NCBI GenBank assembly: GCA_024867545.1
Contig: JANFNE010000025.1
Span: forward strand, 372,001 to 436,000
Direction: 5' to 3'
DNA from: Phytopythium helicoides
Lineage: Eukaryota; Oomycota; Peronosporomycetes; Pythiales; Pythiaceae
DNA length: 64,000 nucleotides
Notes under the pieces: model-generated
Told to the model about the DNA's origin: nothing
The model's input: only the letters and a program-made list of their open reading frames with translations
The model's database searches: none
In this document: positions 21,071-31,805 of the stretch, in pieces
Layout of the letters: every line of letters begins with the position of its first letter
How positions within the stretch are numbered: position 1 is the first letter of the stretch
Program-made: the position numbers and the translations under genes

Positions 21071-24000
21071 TTATGGGTGAATGTTGTTGCTGCGCAGCTG
21101 GAAAGAGTCGTACTGCCGAGTTCCCCACGCGTTGTAGCTCTTGCGCACGAGGTGCTCGACACGCTGGTGGATTTGACGCTTGTTCAAATCCACACAAAGT
21201 CGTACGCGTAAGTCCGAGATGACGCGCGCGAGCTTGGCACCCTCAAAGCACGGGAATGGCGAATGCTGGCCTGTAGTCTGCAGCAGCGCAGCAATTTCTG
21301 AGTGGTACTTCTGTAATGAAGCGAATCCATCGGCCAAGGATCTCCGAAATAGCTTGAAACCATCCGAGCCCATACCGCCCATGACGTCGACCATCTCGGT
21401 TGTGAGCTTAAACGGTGCGTCCTCAACGCTGAATATCCCTCCGGGAGCGATGCCGAGGATGAATCCGAAGTCAATATGAATGACTCGGCCTTCTGAGCTC
21501 AGTAGGATATTGCCGTTGTGTCGATCCTTCAGCAGAAGCACGTAGCTCACAACAGAGTAGGCTGCCATGCTTTCGATGAACTTGCGCTGCGCCTCCTTGA
21601 ACTCGGCGACGAAGGCTCGCCGTAGACGCTCTTGAAGTATGCGAGAAGATTTCCTCCAGGAAAGCTTTTCTTCAAATGATCAAGTGAACACGCGTCCGTG
21701 ATCGTCTCGAGTAATCCAATGTTGTCGCCCGTCGCAAGAATGCGATACGTGCGCAGCCACAAGTTGGTCTGCTCAAACTCGAAGATTGCCTTGAACTTCT
21801 TGATGAGCTGCATCGTGAACACCTCCTGGCGCAGATCATCGTTTGTCTTGACAATGACCGAGAACAGCTCCCAGCCAGGCAAGTGGCCTACTGGAGATTC
21901 GCGCTGAATACGCTCTTTCCGTGTCTCCCAGCTCTCGCCGTACACCTTGCTATTGTACACCATATTGTCGGCTCCCAAACGCTGGCGCGCATTTCGAACA
22001 GCACCGACGATTTTGCCTCGGCTGAGGGGCTCGCCCCGAACGGATTCACCTGGAAAAGTCATGTGACGCCCCAAGAAAGCTCCGACAGTCGATCTCATGT
22101 CCGGGCTGTACGAATCACTTTCGCCAGTGCTGCTTGCAGAGTCCAGGTCACCAACCGAGCTCAGCTCTGAAGGCTTGCGCTCCAACTCGGAATGATTCTC
22201 CGTCAACTGTTTTGAGGGGCGAGGCTCGTGGTTATCTACTGACGATTCGGACGAAGATATCGTTGAGTCTCGAACGTCTTCGTCCGTGAGAACGGTAACC
22301 GGTCCTGACTCGAAGAACGTCGAGTTGCGTGGCCGGCTCGAATTCACGAACGGGCGAAGAATGGCGTCGGTTTCGTCTACCTCGCTCGCACTGACTGGAA
22401 TGGTCTCGATGAAAATCAGCGTTGGCGCGCGCATCTTTGTTGAGAACACCTTCCCTTCGCTCGGTGGAATCCGCACAACTTGTTTGAGCTCGTCCGAGGC
22501 AGTACAGAGCGGGTACAGGGCTGAGCCGCTCAGCTGCTTGTTCAGCGACTCCAGCTCGGCTTCTAGGTATTTGCCGCGATCCTCAACAGGCTGAATATGA
22601 CGGAGTTTCTCACTAATGGCAGCTAGCGACTGAACAAAGTGAACCTGCTCGAACACAAGAGCCTCAACACGTGCAGCATCGCCGTCACCGTCATCTTCGT
22701 CGATATCAATGTCACCATCTTCATTTTGTTCTGGCGTCACGATCATCGAGTCGTACAAGATGCTCGACTGGAACTCGCATAGCTCGACACCTGAGCGCGA
22801 TAGCGCCATTGCACATGCCTCAAATTCTCCGACGGTCTTGGCGTTCAACCAACGCTCCAGCATTGAATCTTCTTCGTGCGAGATGGTCTCTTCCGTCTGG
22901 TTGTGGATCTGCTGCAGGTCTTTCATGATTTCTGAAAATTGGTGTTCCGGGCAGTTGGCAAGCAGCAAATCCTTCCAAATTTCCATAGCCTGCGGTGTAG
23001 TCGCTGGGTAGACAAATCCAAGCAGAGCAAGTAGCGAATGCGGGTGGAGACGATTTGAATCACCCACAGACGCTTGCACATGCCAGATCGTTTGAAGTGC
23101 GATTCGCGCGGATCTTCTGCAGATGGCACGAATGTAGCGCATCAAATAGTACAGTTGAACCTCGGAGTGTTCCAAATCGGCGTCGCAGCACTGAAACAAA
23201 TGCAGGATCTGGTACCACAGATTCTCGATGCGGTCAATGCAGTTCTCGGTGTAAAACGGGAGCCGCTCGCACGCCACGCGGAATAGATGGGGCTTCTTGC
23301 GAGTCTGATACAGGATCTTGATGGTGCGATTCAGGCTCATGGGTCCGGCCCGGAGCTTGTGCAGCGTGCGCTCGAGAAGCTGCGCTTCTGACTCCGTCTT
23401 GGCGGGCTGGCCGTAGTTATCCGAAACAAAGGTCGCCATCGAAATGCCCTTGCTCACAAACGGCTTCATGAACCGTGACATCTTGCGCAGGTATGTGATA
23501 AAGTCCTGGCGGCGAGCACATTCGTCGCAGCATCGACGCGTCGACCGGAGTCCAAGATGCTGCAGCTTGACCTGTCTGCTGCAGTGGCGGGAGCAGAATG
23601 CCTCGGCGCACGAGCCGCACACGTGTCTCCTCGTGACAAGGGCCTTGAACCGGACGCCACAGTCGGCACACCCCGCGTCTCCATTTGTCGACGACACGGC
23701 AGACGTCGTCGACGTGGCGAGCGACAGCTGTCCACCCGACGGCGCGCTGAAGTGCTGCTCATGCAGGTCAATGGTGGCCGGCGGTAGCTGTCCCGTGGAG
23801 CCGCTGGTGGGGTATCCGTGCTCTAGAATCGGGTACGACGTGGGCGAGAAGTCCATGATGGGAGCCGACGACGGCGCGAGGCTGGTCGGCGCAGCCGCAG
23901 TGGGTGCGAAGGCCGCGGGCTCGGTCATCCTGGAGACGGGCGAGGCGCGCAGCATGTCCTCTGGCACGATGCGGCGCGACGCGTCGTCGTGCGCGGCGTG

Positions 24001-24489
24001 GGCCGCGCCGTCGTCCGCCTCCTTGACGCTGAGCGCGATGTGCGCGGTCCACCTGTCCCTGTCCTCGTCGGAGGGCGCCGAGCAGAGCAGCAGGCGCTTG
24101 CCCGTCGTGCGGATGGCGAAGGGGAACGGGTAGACGTTGATGGTGCCCATGCCGTCCCAGGGCTCGAGCGCGAGCACGTAGACCTCTCCCCGCAGCTGCA
24201 CGTCGCGCGCCGCGTGCTCCTCCGACATGTACCAGCGCAGGCGGCGGCCCAGCAGCACGCAGTAGCGCCACGAGCCCATGTACATGCTCGAGCTGTAGCG
24301 CTTGCGCAGGTAGCCCTCGCAGCGCGCGCCGGCGTCACCTGGCGCGGCGCCGCCTGTCTCGCGCGTCTCGACGCGTTTCCGGGCTTCCAGGGCTCGCTCG
24401 TCGTCCGGAAAAGCGCCCACCGGCATGGATTTCGCGTGCGCGCGCGCCGCGGGCGACGCCTGCGGGCGCTGGCGCGTCGGGAGGCTCAT
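21071..24489 (-). CDS. Phosphatidylinositol 4-kinase, type III beta-like, with N-terminal PH and FYVE domains (one -1 slip)
   Basis: The span encodes about 1139 residues. In order: a PH domain (about 58-155, CEGYLRKRYSSSMYMGSWRY); a Pro/Ser-rich linker; a FYVE-type finger (about 275-325, CADCGVRF, RRHVCGSC, CCDECARR); the lipid-kinase unique/helical region; and a PI4K catalytic domain from about 850. The catalytic domain shows GHLPGWELFSVIVKTNDDLR, the catalytic loop LKDRHNGNILL, the metal-binding HIDFGFILG, and a C-terminus ending TRQYDSFQLRSNN, typical of PI4K-beta. It would make PtdIns4P on Golgi or endosomal membranes. The conserved frame breaks after FKSVYG. One base appears missing at about 21613-21618, after which the frame resumes through FVAEFKEAQRKFIESMAAYS to the stop at 21071. 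The ATG at 24489 precedes the PH domain and is preferred over upstream in-frame codons in low-complexity sequence. Confidence 0.87.
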
Positions 24490-25029
24490 GGGCGCGCGGG
24501 CGAGCGACCGACCGACCGCCACCTCGGCGCGGCGCGCTTCTTGACTGGCACTCGGTATGGGTAGTATGGACCTTCTCGCCGAGAAACGCGGGGGGTACCC
24601 CGGGGGTACCATGCGCACGTAACCGGGGTACGATCTGTGCTGAATGTTTTTTTTTTGGGGGGGGGGGGGAGGGTGGACCTTTTGCGCGTGGACCATACAG
24701 TTTTCAAGATAGAGAGAGGAAAAAATGGCGGCTTTTTTTTGGGTTTGGTTGCGATTGGCGACGCGACCGCCGCCCTCCCCCCTGAGGAGGAAAAAGCCTA
24801 CGGTTTACCTCGCGCTGTGCCGCGAGCATCGCGTCTACAGGACGTGATCGGTGCGGCGGATATCGCCGCGGGAGGGAGTGCTGCGAGCATTGACAGTGGT
24901 GCCAGGAGGACTCGCAAGGCGTATTTGTTTGTGCGTGGGAGAGTTGGAAGGAAATGATTCACGTGAAAAAATGGAATGCTGAACACAAAAATGCAACTTC
25001 AACTTGGCACATAAATGGATGGAGGGCTG
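24490..25029. other. Intergenic region with poly-G tract and clustered GGTACC palindromes
   Basis: It separates the 5' end of the PI4-kinase gene from the 3' end of pectate lyase 1. It holds a T-run followed by an uninterrupted G-run at about 24646-24670 and repeated GGTACC-centred palindromes at 24590-24612. No gene is supported. Confidence 0.6.
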
Positions 25030-26268
25030 TCAATGGCGGCGCACGCCGCATTTGGCTGTTGTGCTCGTCGTGCTGGTGGTAGTAGAGGCGTCCGTGTCGG
25101 CTTCTCCAGCAACCGAAGCCGAGGCTGACGAGGTCGACGAGTTTTCAATGTCGTTGGCAGACGCGGAAGCGGAGCTCGACTCGGTCTCCGTCGACGAGCT
25201 GTCGACGTTGTCATCGACATCAGATGAAAACGTACTGGAAGCGTTCGATAAGGCCTCGCTGCCGGTGTCACTGGTAGCAGTTGACGCTTCGGTACTCGAC
25301 CCTTCGCTGCTCTCAAGCGAACTCGACGCGGCACTCGAGATGTCGCTCGAAGCTTTACTCGAAGCCTCACTCGATGATGAGGTGGTCGATGACGCGGTAT
25401 CCGTATCGACTGCAGCACTGCCGGTGCTTGACGCAGTTACACTGCTGGCCGTGGAGGTCGACACCGTCGTGCTACCAGAGCTGCTACTACTGGACGGGAC
25501 GGCCTCGTTGATGTGGATATCGCTGTCTGAGTACTGGCACAATGGGTAGCTAATCCCGTCACCCAGCGAGGTCGGTTCGTCGCCGTCGGTGCCCTCGGAC
25601 CAGCCGCAAATGACATAGTCATCATCCTCCGCGCTGATGTAGATGTTCTTGAGGATGGCTTCGTCGCCGTAGTTCTCATTCACAGTCACAATGCTTACGT
25701 CCGGGTCCACAGCGTAGATGTTCGACACGTTCACGAACCGTTGTCGGTCTCCACACGTGCCACACGAGCGATAGAGCTTGCCAAACTCTTGGGCATAGAA
25801 GCCGTCGATTACAACGCTGCCGTAGCCATTGTGCTGGATCACCTTGTCGTCGGCGTAACGAGCCCCGCCTCCAGTCACCGTCGAGACACTTGAAGCATCA
25901 CCGCCCTTGATGCTGAGCGCATCTTCGCAGACATCCTCCCACCAGACATTTTCGATCGTGCAGTCATGGTCATCGCAGTGAACACCTTCCATTTGGTTGG
26001 TTCCGATGATGACGTTCTTGAGAGTGCCGCCAGCTTCGACCTTGAACACAGCGGTGGACGACCCGCTTTCGGTCTGCCCTTCGCACGTGATGTCCGACCG
26101 ATCGTACGTCTTCATACCGCCGTCAAAGACCTCACCGGCTGCGACCACGTAGGGCTCTGTATAGCTCACGTTGCCTTGGCTCTCTGGCCAAGTGCCGTCG
26201 GGAACTGAAGCACCGAGAGTCCCGGCAGTCAGAAGAACAAGTGTTGAGGGGATGAGGAGGCGAGCCAT
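25030..26268 (-). CDS. Secreted pectate lyase, PL3 family (copy 1)
   Basis: This intact 412-residue frame begins with signal peptide MARLLIPSTLVLLTAGTLGA. The PL3 domain (about 21-235) shows GTLKNVIIG, the family hallmark HCDDHDCTIENVWWEDVCED with ALSIKGG, and VIQHNGYGSVVIDGFY on the parallel beta-helix. PL3 enzymes cleave demethylated homogalacturonan by Ca-dependent beta-elimination in the plant cell wall. The C-terminal 165 residues are almost only Ser, Thr, Ala, Asp and Glu, probably O-glycosylated, and end abruptly in KCGVRRH. A similar Cys-Arg ending closes the other three enzymes of this minus-strand cluster. An initiator-like element lies 44-58 bp upstream of the ATG. Confidence 0.93.
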   Translation of the reverse strand: MARLLIPSTLVLLTAGTLGASVPDGTWPESQGNVSYTEPYVVAAGEVFDGGMKTYDRSDITCEGQTESGSSTAVFKVEAGGTLKNVIIGTNQMEGVHCDDHDCTIENVWWEDVCEDALSIKGGDASSVSTVTGGGARYADDKVIQHNGYGSVVIDGFYAQEFGKLYRSCGTCGDRQRFVNVSNIYAVDPDVSIVTVNENYGDEAILKNIYISAEDDDYVICGWSEGTDGDEPTSLGDGISYPLCQYSDSDIHINEAVPSSSSSSGSTTVSTSTASSVTASSTGSAAVDTDTASSTTSSSSEASSKASSDISSAASSSLESSEGSSTEASTATSDTGSEALSNASSTFSSDVDDNVDSSSTETESSSASASANDIENSSTSSASASVAGEADTDASTTTSTTSTTAKCGVRRH

Positions 26269-26311
26269 TGGGGATGAAGAAGTGGTTGTGGTCGAGTGCT
26301 GTCGAAGTGGA

Positions 26312-26326
26312 GAATTTGAGAATGGC
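26312..26326 (-). promoter_or_regulatory. Initiator-like element of pectate lyase 1
   Basis: The minus-strand sequence GCCATTCTCAAATTC resembles GCTCATTYYNCAWTTT and sits 44-58 bp upstream of the ATG at 26268. Confidence 0.45.
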
Positions 26327-26727
26327 CACTCTGCAGAGACTCGCTCGGAGGAAGCCGTGCTGCTAGGCAGCTCTCAGACTGCCAGAGCTTGGGATAGGTT
26401 GGGTTGGTCCATCCGTTTTCCGGGCTCCTTCTGCGCTGAGAAGCGTTGGTTCATGAAAGCCCGAGAGCTAGAAATGCAGGCGCTGTGCAGGACGCCGCGT
26501 CATTTTCGTGCAACATTTTGACATTTCAACAGTTGCTGAAGACGTTGCGCACTCCGCCACTTGATGCCGTGCATCTCCGATCGCGACTATCACTAACTAC
26601 CCTTCGGTGTGCAAAATGGATCTTGTGAGTGATAACAATCATGAGCTGCATTGATCTCTTCAACTTGTTGACACTACACTACACATCAGCGTCGGACTGA
26701 CTGACATCAAAACGCATCAAAAGCAAA
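26327..26727. other. Intergenic region between pectate lyase genes
   Basis: About 0.4 kb; no gene or structured element was seen. Confidence 0.6.
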
Positions 26728-28146
26728 TTAGTGGCGGCGCACGCGGGTCTTGCAAGACGACGTGGTAGTCGTAGGCTCGACCTCCGGCGTCTCCGCATCA
26801 GCCTCGCCACCAACCTCGTCCGAGTCGGTCTCCTCCGTTGTGTTGTCATCAGTCGACTCGCTCGAGGCAGTCGACTCCGTGTAGGAAGAGTAGTCCTCGG
26901 TGGCCTCACTGGACGCAGTTGACTCCGTGTTGGACGAGTACTCCTCCGTAGACTCGCTCGAGGCAGTTGACTCGATTGACGACGAGTACTCCTCAGTAGA
27001 CTCGCTCGAGGCAGTCGACTCCGTGTTGGACGAGTACTCCTCCGTGGACTCGCTCGAGGCAGTTGACTCCGTGTTGGACGAGTACTCCTCAGTAGACTCG
27101 CTCGAAGCAGTCGACTCCGTGTTGGACGAGTACTCCTCAGTAGACTCGCTCGAGGCAGTTGACTCGATTGACGACGAGTACTCATCCGTCGGCTCGCTCG
27201 AGGCAGTCTCGCCACTCGAGGCCTCTCCATCCACATCCACCGGCTCCGATCCGGAGCTCGAAGCCACCGGCGTCTCGGTGTACGTCTCGTCGTCAGCAGC
27301 CGAAGCCGAGGTAGACGTAGTGACGTCTGAAGTCGTGGTCGTCGAGTTACCTCCGCTGCCTGCAGGCACAGCCTCGTTCACGTGAATGTCACTCTCCGTG
27401 TACTGGCACAGCGGGTCCTTGATGCCGGAACCTAGCTCCTTGGGCTCGCCGCTGTCGGAGCCCTGCGACCAGGCGCACACATCGTAGCCCTCGTCATCGG
27501 CCTTGATGTACACATTGCTCAGCGTGGCTTCGTCACCGTAGTTGTCGTTCACCGTCACGATGCTCACACCAGGGTTCACTGCATAGATGTTCTTGAGGTT
27601 GACAAAGCGCTGGCGATCGCCGCACGTGCCGCACGAGCGGTAGAGCTTGCCAAAGTCCTCGGCGTAGAAGCCCTCAATGTTGACCGTGCCGTAGCCATTA
27701 TGCTGGATCACCTTGTCGTCGGCGTAACGAGCACCGCCTCCAGTCACCGTCGAGACACTGGAAGCATCACCGCCCTTGATGCTGAGCGCGTCTTCACACA
27801 CATCGTCCCACCAGACATTTTCAATCGTGCAGTCGTGCTCATCGCAGTGCACACCCTCCATTTGGTTCTTGCCAATGATGACATTCTTCAGGGTGCCGCC
27901 GGGCTTGACCTGGAATACGGCCGTGGAGCTGCCGCTCTCGGTCTGGCCCTCGCACGAAATATCCGAACGCTGGTACGTCTGCATCTTGCCATCAAACACC
28001 TCGCCGGCAGCCACGACGTACACCTCGGCGTACTCGACGAGCCCCGTGCTGGCGGGCCACGTGCCGTCGGGCACATCGGCACCGGAAGCAGCGGCGAAGA
28101 GCAGCGCCACTGCGAGCGAGGAGAGCGAGGAAAGCGTCTTGACCAT
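26728..28146 (-). CDS. Secreted pectate lyase, PL3 family (copy 2), with tandem Ser/Glu repeat tail
   Basis: This intact 472-residue frame begins MVKTLSSLSSLAVALLFAAA, a signal peptide, followed by ADVPDGTWP. The PL3 domain closely matches copy 1 (HCDEHDCTIENVWWDDVCED, ALSIKGG, VIQHNGYGTVNIEGFY). It keeps the Asp/Glu-rich Ca-binding face expected of an active lyase. The tail differs from copy 1: about eight 16-residue units of the type STASSESTEEYSSNTE, then an acidic stretch, ending CKTRVRRH. The ATG at 28146 was chosen because the in-frame extension to 28272 adds no conserved sequence before the signal peptide. A strong initiator-like element lies 56-70 bp upstream. Confidence 0.92.
   Translation of the reverse strand: MVKTLSSLSSLAVALLFAAASGADVPDGTWPASTGLVEYAEVYVVAAGEVFDGKMQTYQRSDISCEGQTESGSSTAVFQVKPGGTLKNVIIGKNQMEGVHCDEHDCTIENVWWDDVCEDALSIKGGDASSVSTVTGGGARYADDKVIQHNGYGTVNIEGFYAEDFGKLYRSCGTCGDRQRFVNLKNIYAVNPGVSIVTVNDNYGDEATLSNVYIKADDEGYDVCAWSQGSDSGEPKELGSGIKDPLCQYTESDIHVNEAVPAGSGGNSTTTTSDVTTSTSASAADDETYTETPVASSSGSEPVDVDGEASSGETASSEPTDEYSSSIESTASSESTEEYSSNTESTASSESTEEYSSNTESTASSESTEEYSSNTESTASSESTEEYSSSIESTASSESTEEYSSNTESTASSEATEDYSSYTESTASSESTDDNTTEETDSDEVGGEADAETPEVEPTTTTSSCKTRVRRH
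26828..27210. repeat. 48-bp coding tandem repeat, about 8 units
   Basis: Eight in-frame 48-bp units lie in the tail of pectate lyase 2, each coding a 16-residue Ser/Thr/Glu module with one Tyr. Internal units are nearly identical, alternating SSNTE and SSSIE endings; the terminal units are more diverged. Such arrays change copy number easily and lengthen a glycosylated stalk. Confidence 0.85.
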
Positions 28147-28201
28147 TGTGAGACTGGAACTGGCTGCGTGAAGCTGGGAGCTGAACCGCTGCTGGCTTGG
28201 C

Positions 28202-28216
28202 AAGTTGGAAAGTGAG
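28202..28216 (-). promoter_or_regulatory. Initiator-like element of pectate lyase 2
   Basis: The minus-strand CTCACTTTCCAACTT matches 13 of 15 Inr positions and is identical to the element before the permease at 2850. It lies 56-70 bp upstream of the ATG at 28146. Confidence 0.55.
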
Positions 28217-29080
28217 GACCTTGACGCTCGGACAGCGCGCTGGCGGGTAAAGTAAGCAGATCTCGTCTCCACCGCGAACAGCGGAGTCTCCTGGGTTCAG
28301 TGCGCCGACTCTTCTTCCCATTAGCAGCGCAGTCAAAAGTATTTTTAATTGAGTTCATTTAATTATAAAACCATTTTATCTTGCTTGTTAAATGTTAGCT
28401 CTTCTATACGATACTTATTTGTACATATATTTATTTATAAGAGGTACTGGAGTCTGCGACGAGAGAGATTAATGAATTATTTCGACTAGCTCGGGTGCAT
28501 ACAAAAACCAAGTGAAAAGCCGTTACGAGCGATTAGTCGACGGCATGATGGGCACACCACACCGGATAGGACTGCCAGCTGGCGCTGCGGAGCTCGACTG
28601 CGAGCGCCAATCAGCGTCAATGATGGCGAAAGAAGCGCGTGCGTAGAGCAAGCAGTGGCCATTCGCACGGCCAGGTGGTTTCGCTGAACGGTGTTGTGTT
28701 GCATTGTGCGCGGGAGATCTGATGCAATCGAAGAGCTCCTCTCATGAGACTCATCCACGCTGCACGAGTTCATCTATGCGGTGACCACATGGCGGCCAGC
28801 AAGGCAAGCCTAACGTGTCCACGCGCACTGCCAGGTATCGATAATCGTTGCTCTATCGCGCTTTGTGCCGTGCATGAAGCGATTTGTTGAAGGGTGCTGG
28901 GTGGAGGAGGAGGGCTGTCAGCGTGCTCTTCTCGGCTCCGATCCTTGGCTTTCCCACTTGTCAGCGATTATTGACATGGCTTTGATACGGCGGGATAAAT
29001 AGCGACAACGAGTCGCATTACGCTTGCACTTTTACAACACTACGCGGACACATTCAACGCACGTGGCACTTACTAATGAA
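28217..29080. other. Intergenic region with AT-rich block
   Basis: About 0.86 kb. The stretch at about 28330-28480 is strongly AT-rich, unlike the surrounding GC-rich genes. No gene is supported. Confidence 0.6.
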
Positions 29081-31043
29081 TCACGACCGGCGTGACCTGA
29101 CGCGGCATCCACCCGATGGTGCTTTCGTCGCTGGAGGGGTCGTTACCGAGTCGCCGTTGCTTCCTTTGTCGCTTTGGTCATCTTCCTGGCTTGTACTGAA
29201 GTCGTCTTCCTGGCTCTCTTCACCTGTCGAGGACGCCGACACAGAGCTTGTACTTGCCTCCCCATTAACCTGGCTGCTGCTGCTTGAGTAGATGGGCTCA
29301 TCGCCAGCCGATGAGCTGACTTGGTCATCCAAGTCGCTTCCAGATCCAGACGGATCAAATACCTCAGATCCACTGCTGCTAGGTTCATCATTAATATCGC
29401 TGCTCCCACTTGAGCTCCCGCCACCAGGCTGAACAGTTCCTGGAGCTATCTCGTCGCTAGATCCGTCAGAGCTGAAACTGCTTCCAGGCGCCGACGTGTA
29501 CGGAGTTGATCCACTGACGTCGCCTGAACCATCTTCGCCTTCGTTGCTAGCATCATCGATGCTACCGCTCGAGCTGGCTCCTCCTGGTTGCACCGTTCCA
29601 GGAGCATTGGTATCACTCGCTGCCCCGGCACTGCTGGTGCTTGACGGAACCGGCGTAGAGGACGTTGATCCACTGTTAGCACCGCCACCGGAAGGTGAGG
29701 TGGTGCTAGGTGCTGTCGTCTCACTCGGTGTGGAGCCTGGTGCAGAAGGCGTGCTGACAGGTGCAGACCCACTGCTGCCACTCAACGACTCATCGGAGCT
29801 GCTCTGATCGCTGCTGTCTTCAGCTGGCTGAACTGTACCAGGAATGTCAGCGTCATCTGCCACCGCTGAGCTGTCTGCTGCAGCAGTCGGCGTTGGCGTT
29901 CCAACAGTCGGAGTTGGTGTTCCCTCAGTTGGTGCTGTCGTTCCGGTAGTTGGTGATGTTGGTGCTGGTGTTCCTGTCGTCGGTGCTGGCGTCCCCGCAG
30001 TCGCTGGTGCAGCAGTCGGAGCAGTCGTCTCTAAAGAAGTTGAGCTCGAGTCATCCTGCTCGCTGTCTTCGTCAGCATCACTTTCGTCGCTAGATTCATC
30101 TGAAGCCCGGAGCAACGGTTCCAGGTAAGTTGGTGTCGTCTTCTTCATCAGCAACCGGTTGAGCTATCAGACGGTGTGGGAGTTGATGTGTCTACTGATG
30201 ATCCACCAGAGGAGTCCACTGTGGAATCAACACCACTGCTGCTGGCATCCGTCGCGGGAATCACCGTTCCCGGGTCGGTGATGTCTTCCTCGTCAGCCTC
30301 TCCAGCGGTTGAGTCATTATCACTGCTATCACTACAAGTGGTGACGCCCGAAAGCTTGCCAAACACGTTGTACACGTTGAACTCATCATCCGCAGCCAGC
30401 TCGGCGGCCGTGGGCAACCGGTAGTACAGGAAGCAGCGGTCGTCCGCCAAGTCCTGCTCCTCCGTGACTCGGTCACCGCCAACAAACGTCACGCACTGCT
30501 CCTCGTCCGACGTCTCGGCCTTGGACACGATGGTAATATCAGCGCACGAAACATACTGCGGCGATGCGGTCGTGGACGTCCCGCTGGTCTCCTCGACGCC
30601 AAACAGCATCCACTGCAGCACGTAGTCTCCCTGGTCCAGCCAGTCGGGCAGCACAATGGTGTCTCCGCAGCTCAGCACCTCGTCCACCTCGTCCTCGTCG
30701 CTCTCGTCCGCCACGCAGTCAGGCCCGCTCTGCGCGCACGTGAAGTAGAATGCGCCTGCGTCGAAGCTGTCAGGCGGACTCGTCTCCGTCCGCGGCGATG
30801 GCCCAGCGCACGAAGCCGCCCGTGGAGCTGTTGGCCCAGAAGCGCACGTCAATCTCGTCACCAGCCCTGAACTCGCTCGTGCTGGAGCTCTTGGCCACGC
30901 CCGCGGGGCAGCCAACGCTGCCGTCGGTGGCGCTGGCGCTTGCTGGACCGCGGCGTCGGCTGCGAGAGCCACGCCTGCGCCGCCGCCCGACCCATTAACA
31001 CGAGCGCCAGCAGCAGCAGCAGCAGCAGCCGACGCGTCGCCAT
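29081..31043 (-). CDS. AA17-like secreted protein without the copper His brace, long Ser/Thr/Pro tail (four +1 slips)
   Basis: Signal peptide MATRRLLLLLLLALVLMGRAAA starts at the ATG at 31043. The domain is a clear paralogue of the AA17 monooxygenase at 31806-32903: FRAGDEIDVRFW, TGGFVRWAI, FDAGAFYFTCAQSGPDCV, CGDTIVLPDWLDQGDYVLQW, SCADITIVS, CVTFVGGDRVT. The expected mature N-terminal His is Gln (QAWLSQP) and the second brace His (NNHLGG in the paralogue) is Ser (NSSTGG). No His occurs in the catalytic-like domain at all. The tail exceeds 400 residues, rich in Ser, Thr, Pro and Gly with recurring PGTVxP motifs, and ends GGCRVRSRRS. The conserved frame needs four single surplus bases removed, at about 30936-30946, 30767-30778, 30147-30158 and 30101-30113. 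The product would then be 652 residues. It is likely a non-catalytic binding protein. Confidence 0.78.
31008..31028. repeat. (CAG)7 microsatellite coding poly-Leu
   Basis: Seven CAG triplets on the plus strand encode seven consecutive Leu in the signal peptide of the minus-strand AA17-like gene. Confidence 0.85.
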
Positions 31044-31805
31044 TGCGTCGCTCGCTGTTGTGGCTCGGGCATCGAGCGGTGGGCGTCCATGGAGCACCGA
31101 CGCTCATGAGATTAGCTGCTCGGAGGTGTGTGGCTGCTGACGTTGCAGCCGTTCGAAAAAAGGGGATGGGCGCATTCCGGCGCGACAGCTGGCTCAAAGG
31201 AACTGAGTACGCTGGAAAAGAGGCTCATGATGTTTAGTAGGGTGTTTTAGATGTGAGTTGTGGGAACTAAGAAGGCTATTGGAAAGGATTGAAATTTTTG
31301 AAGGGAACCAGCTGCGTTCCAGGGACGCACCGCCACGTACTTTACGCATCGTACGGTACGGGGTAGAACACGTTGAAGCTCGCCACGCTGCTGGATCGAA
31401 CACCAGTCACTAGCTCGATGCAAAATGGCAGAAAGCACGGATTGAGTGCGGAATCCTTGTGCGATATGAGCGCGGAGCTTGCTGGGCACTGAGCGAGCAT
31501 TGCTGTGCAATCCATCCATGCTCTCCTGGCGGTCGAGTTACAAACGCCCGAACTGGATTAGGTACTGTGATCGAGCTTTCAGATGCAGCGGTGAGCTGGG
31601 AATTTCTTTCTCGCTCTTGGGATGGGGAGAACCCACCGTTCATGGAACCAGACGGCGTGGACATCGACTAAAGACACACCACGACGGACAGTACGTACAA
31701 TCTACGCGTTCATTAGCGATCCAAACCACATGCACGCTTCAACGACCCCAACAGACCAGATCAAACGCATCACCCATACACGCCACTCTTTTCGTCAGCA
31801 GCTCT
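31044..31805. other. Intergenic region between AA17 genes
   Basis: About 0.76 kb with no supported gene; only short frames on both strands. Confidence 0.6.

Noticed and set aside
26828..27210. CRISPR-like array
   Set aside because: Units are contiguous 48-bp coding repeats without spacers.
26900..27385. Plus-strand repeat-coding frame (SLEAVDSVLDEYSSVD units)
   Set aside because: It is the antisense reading of the 48-bp repeat in pectate lyase 2. Repeat arrays with a period divisible by three are often open in several frames.
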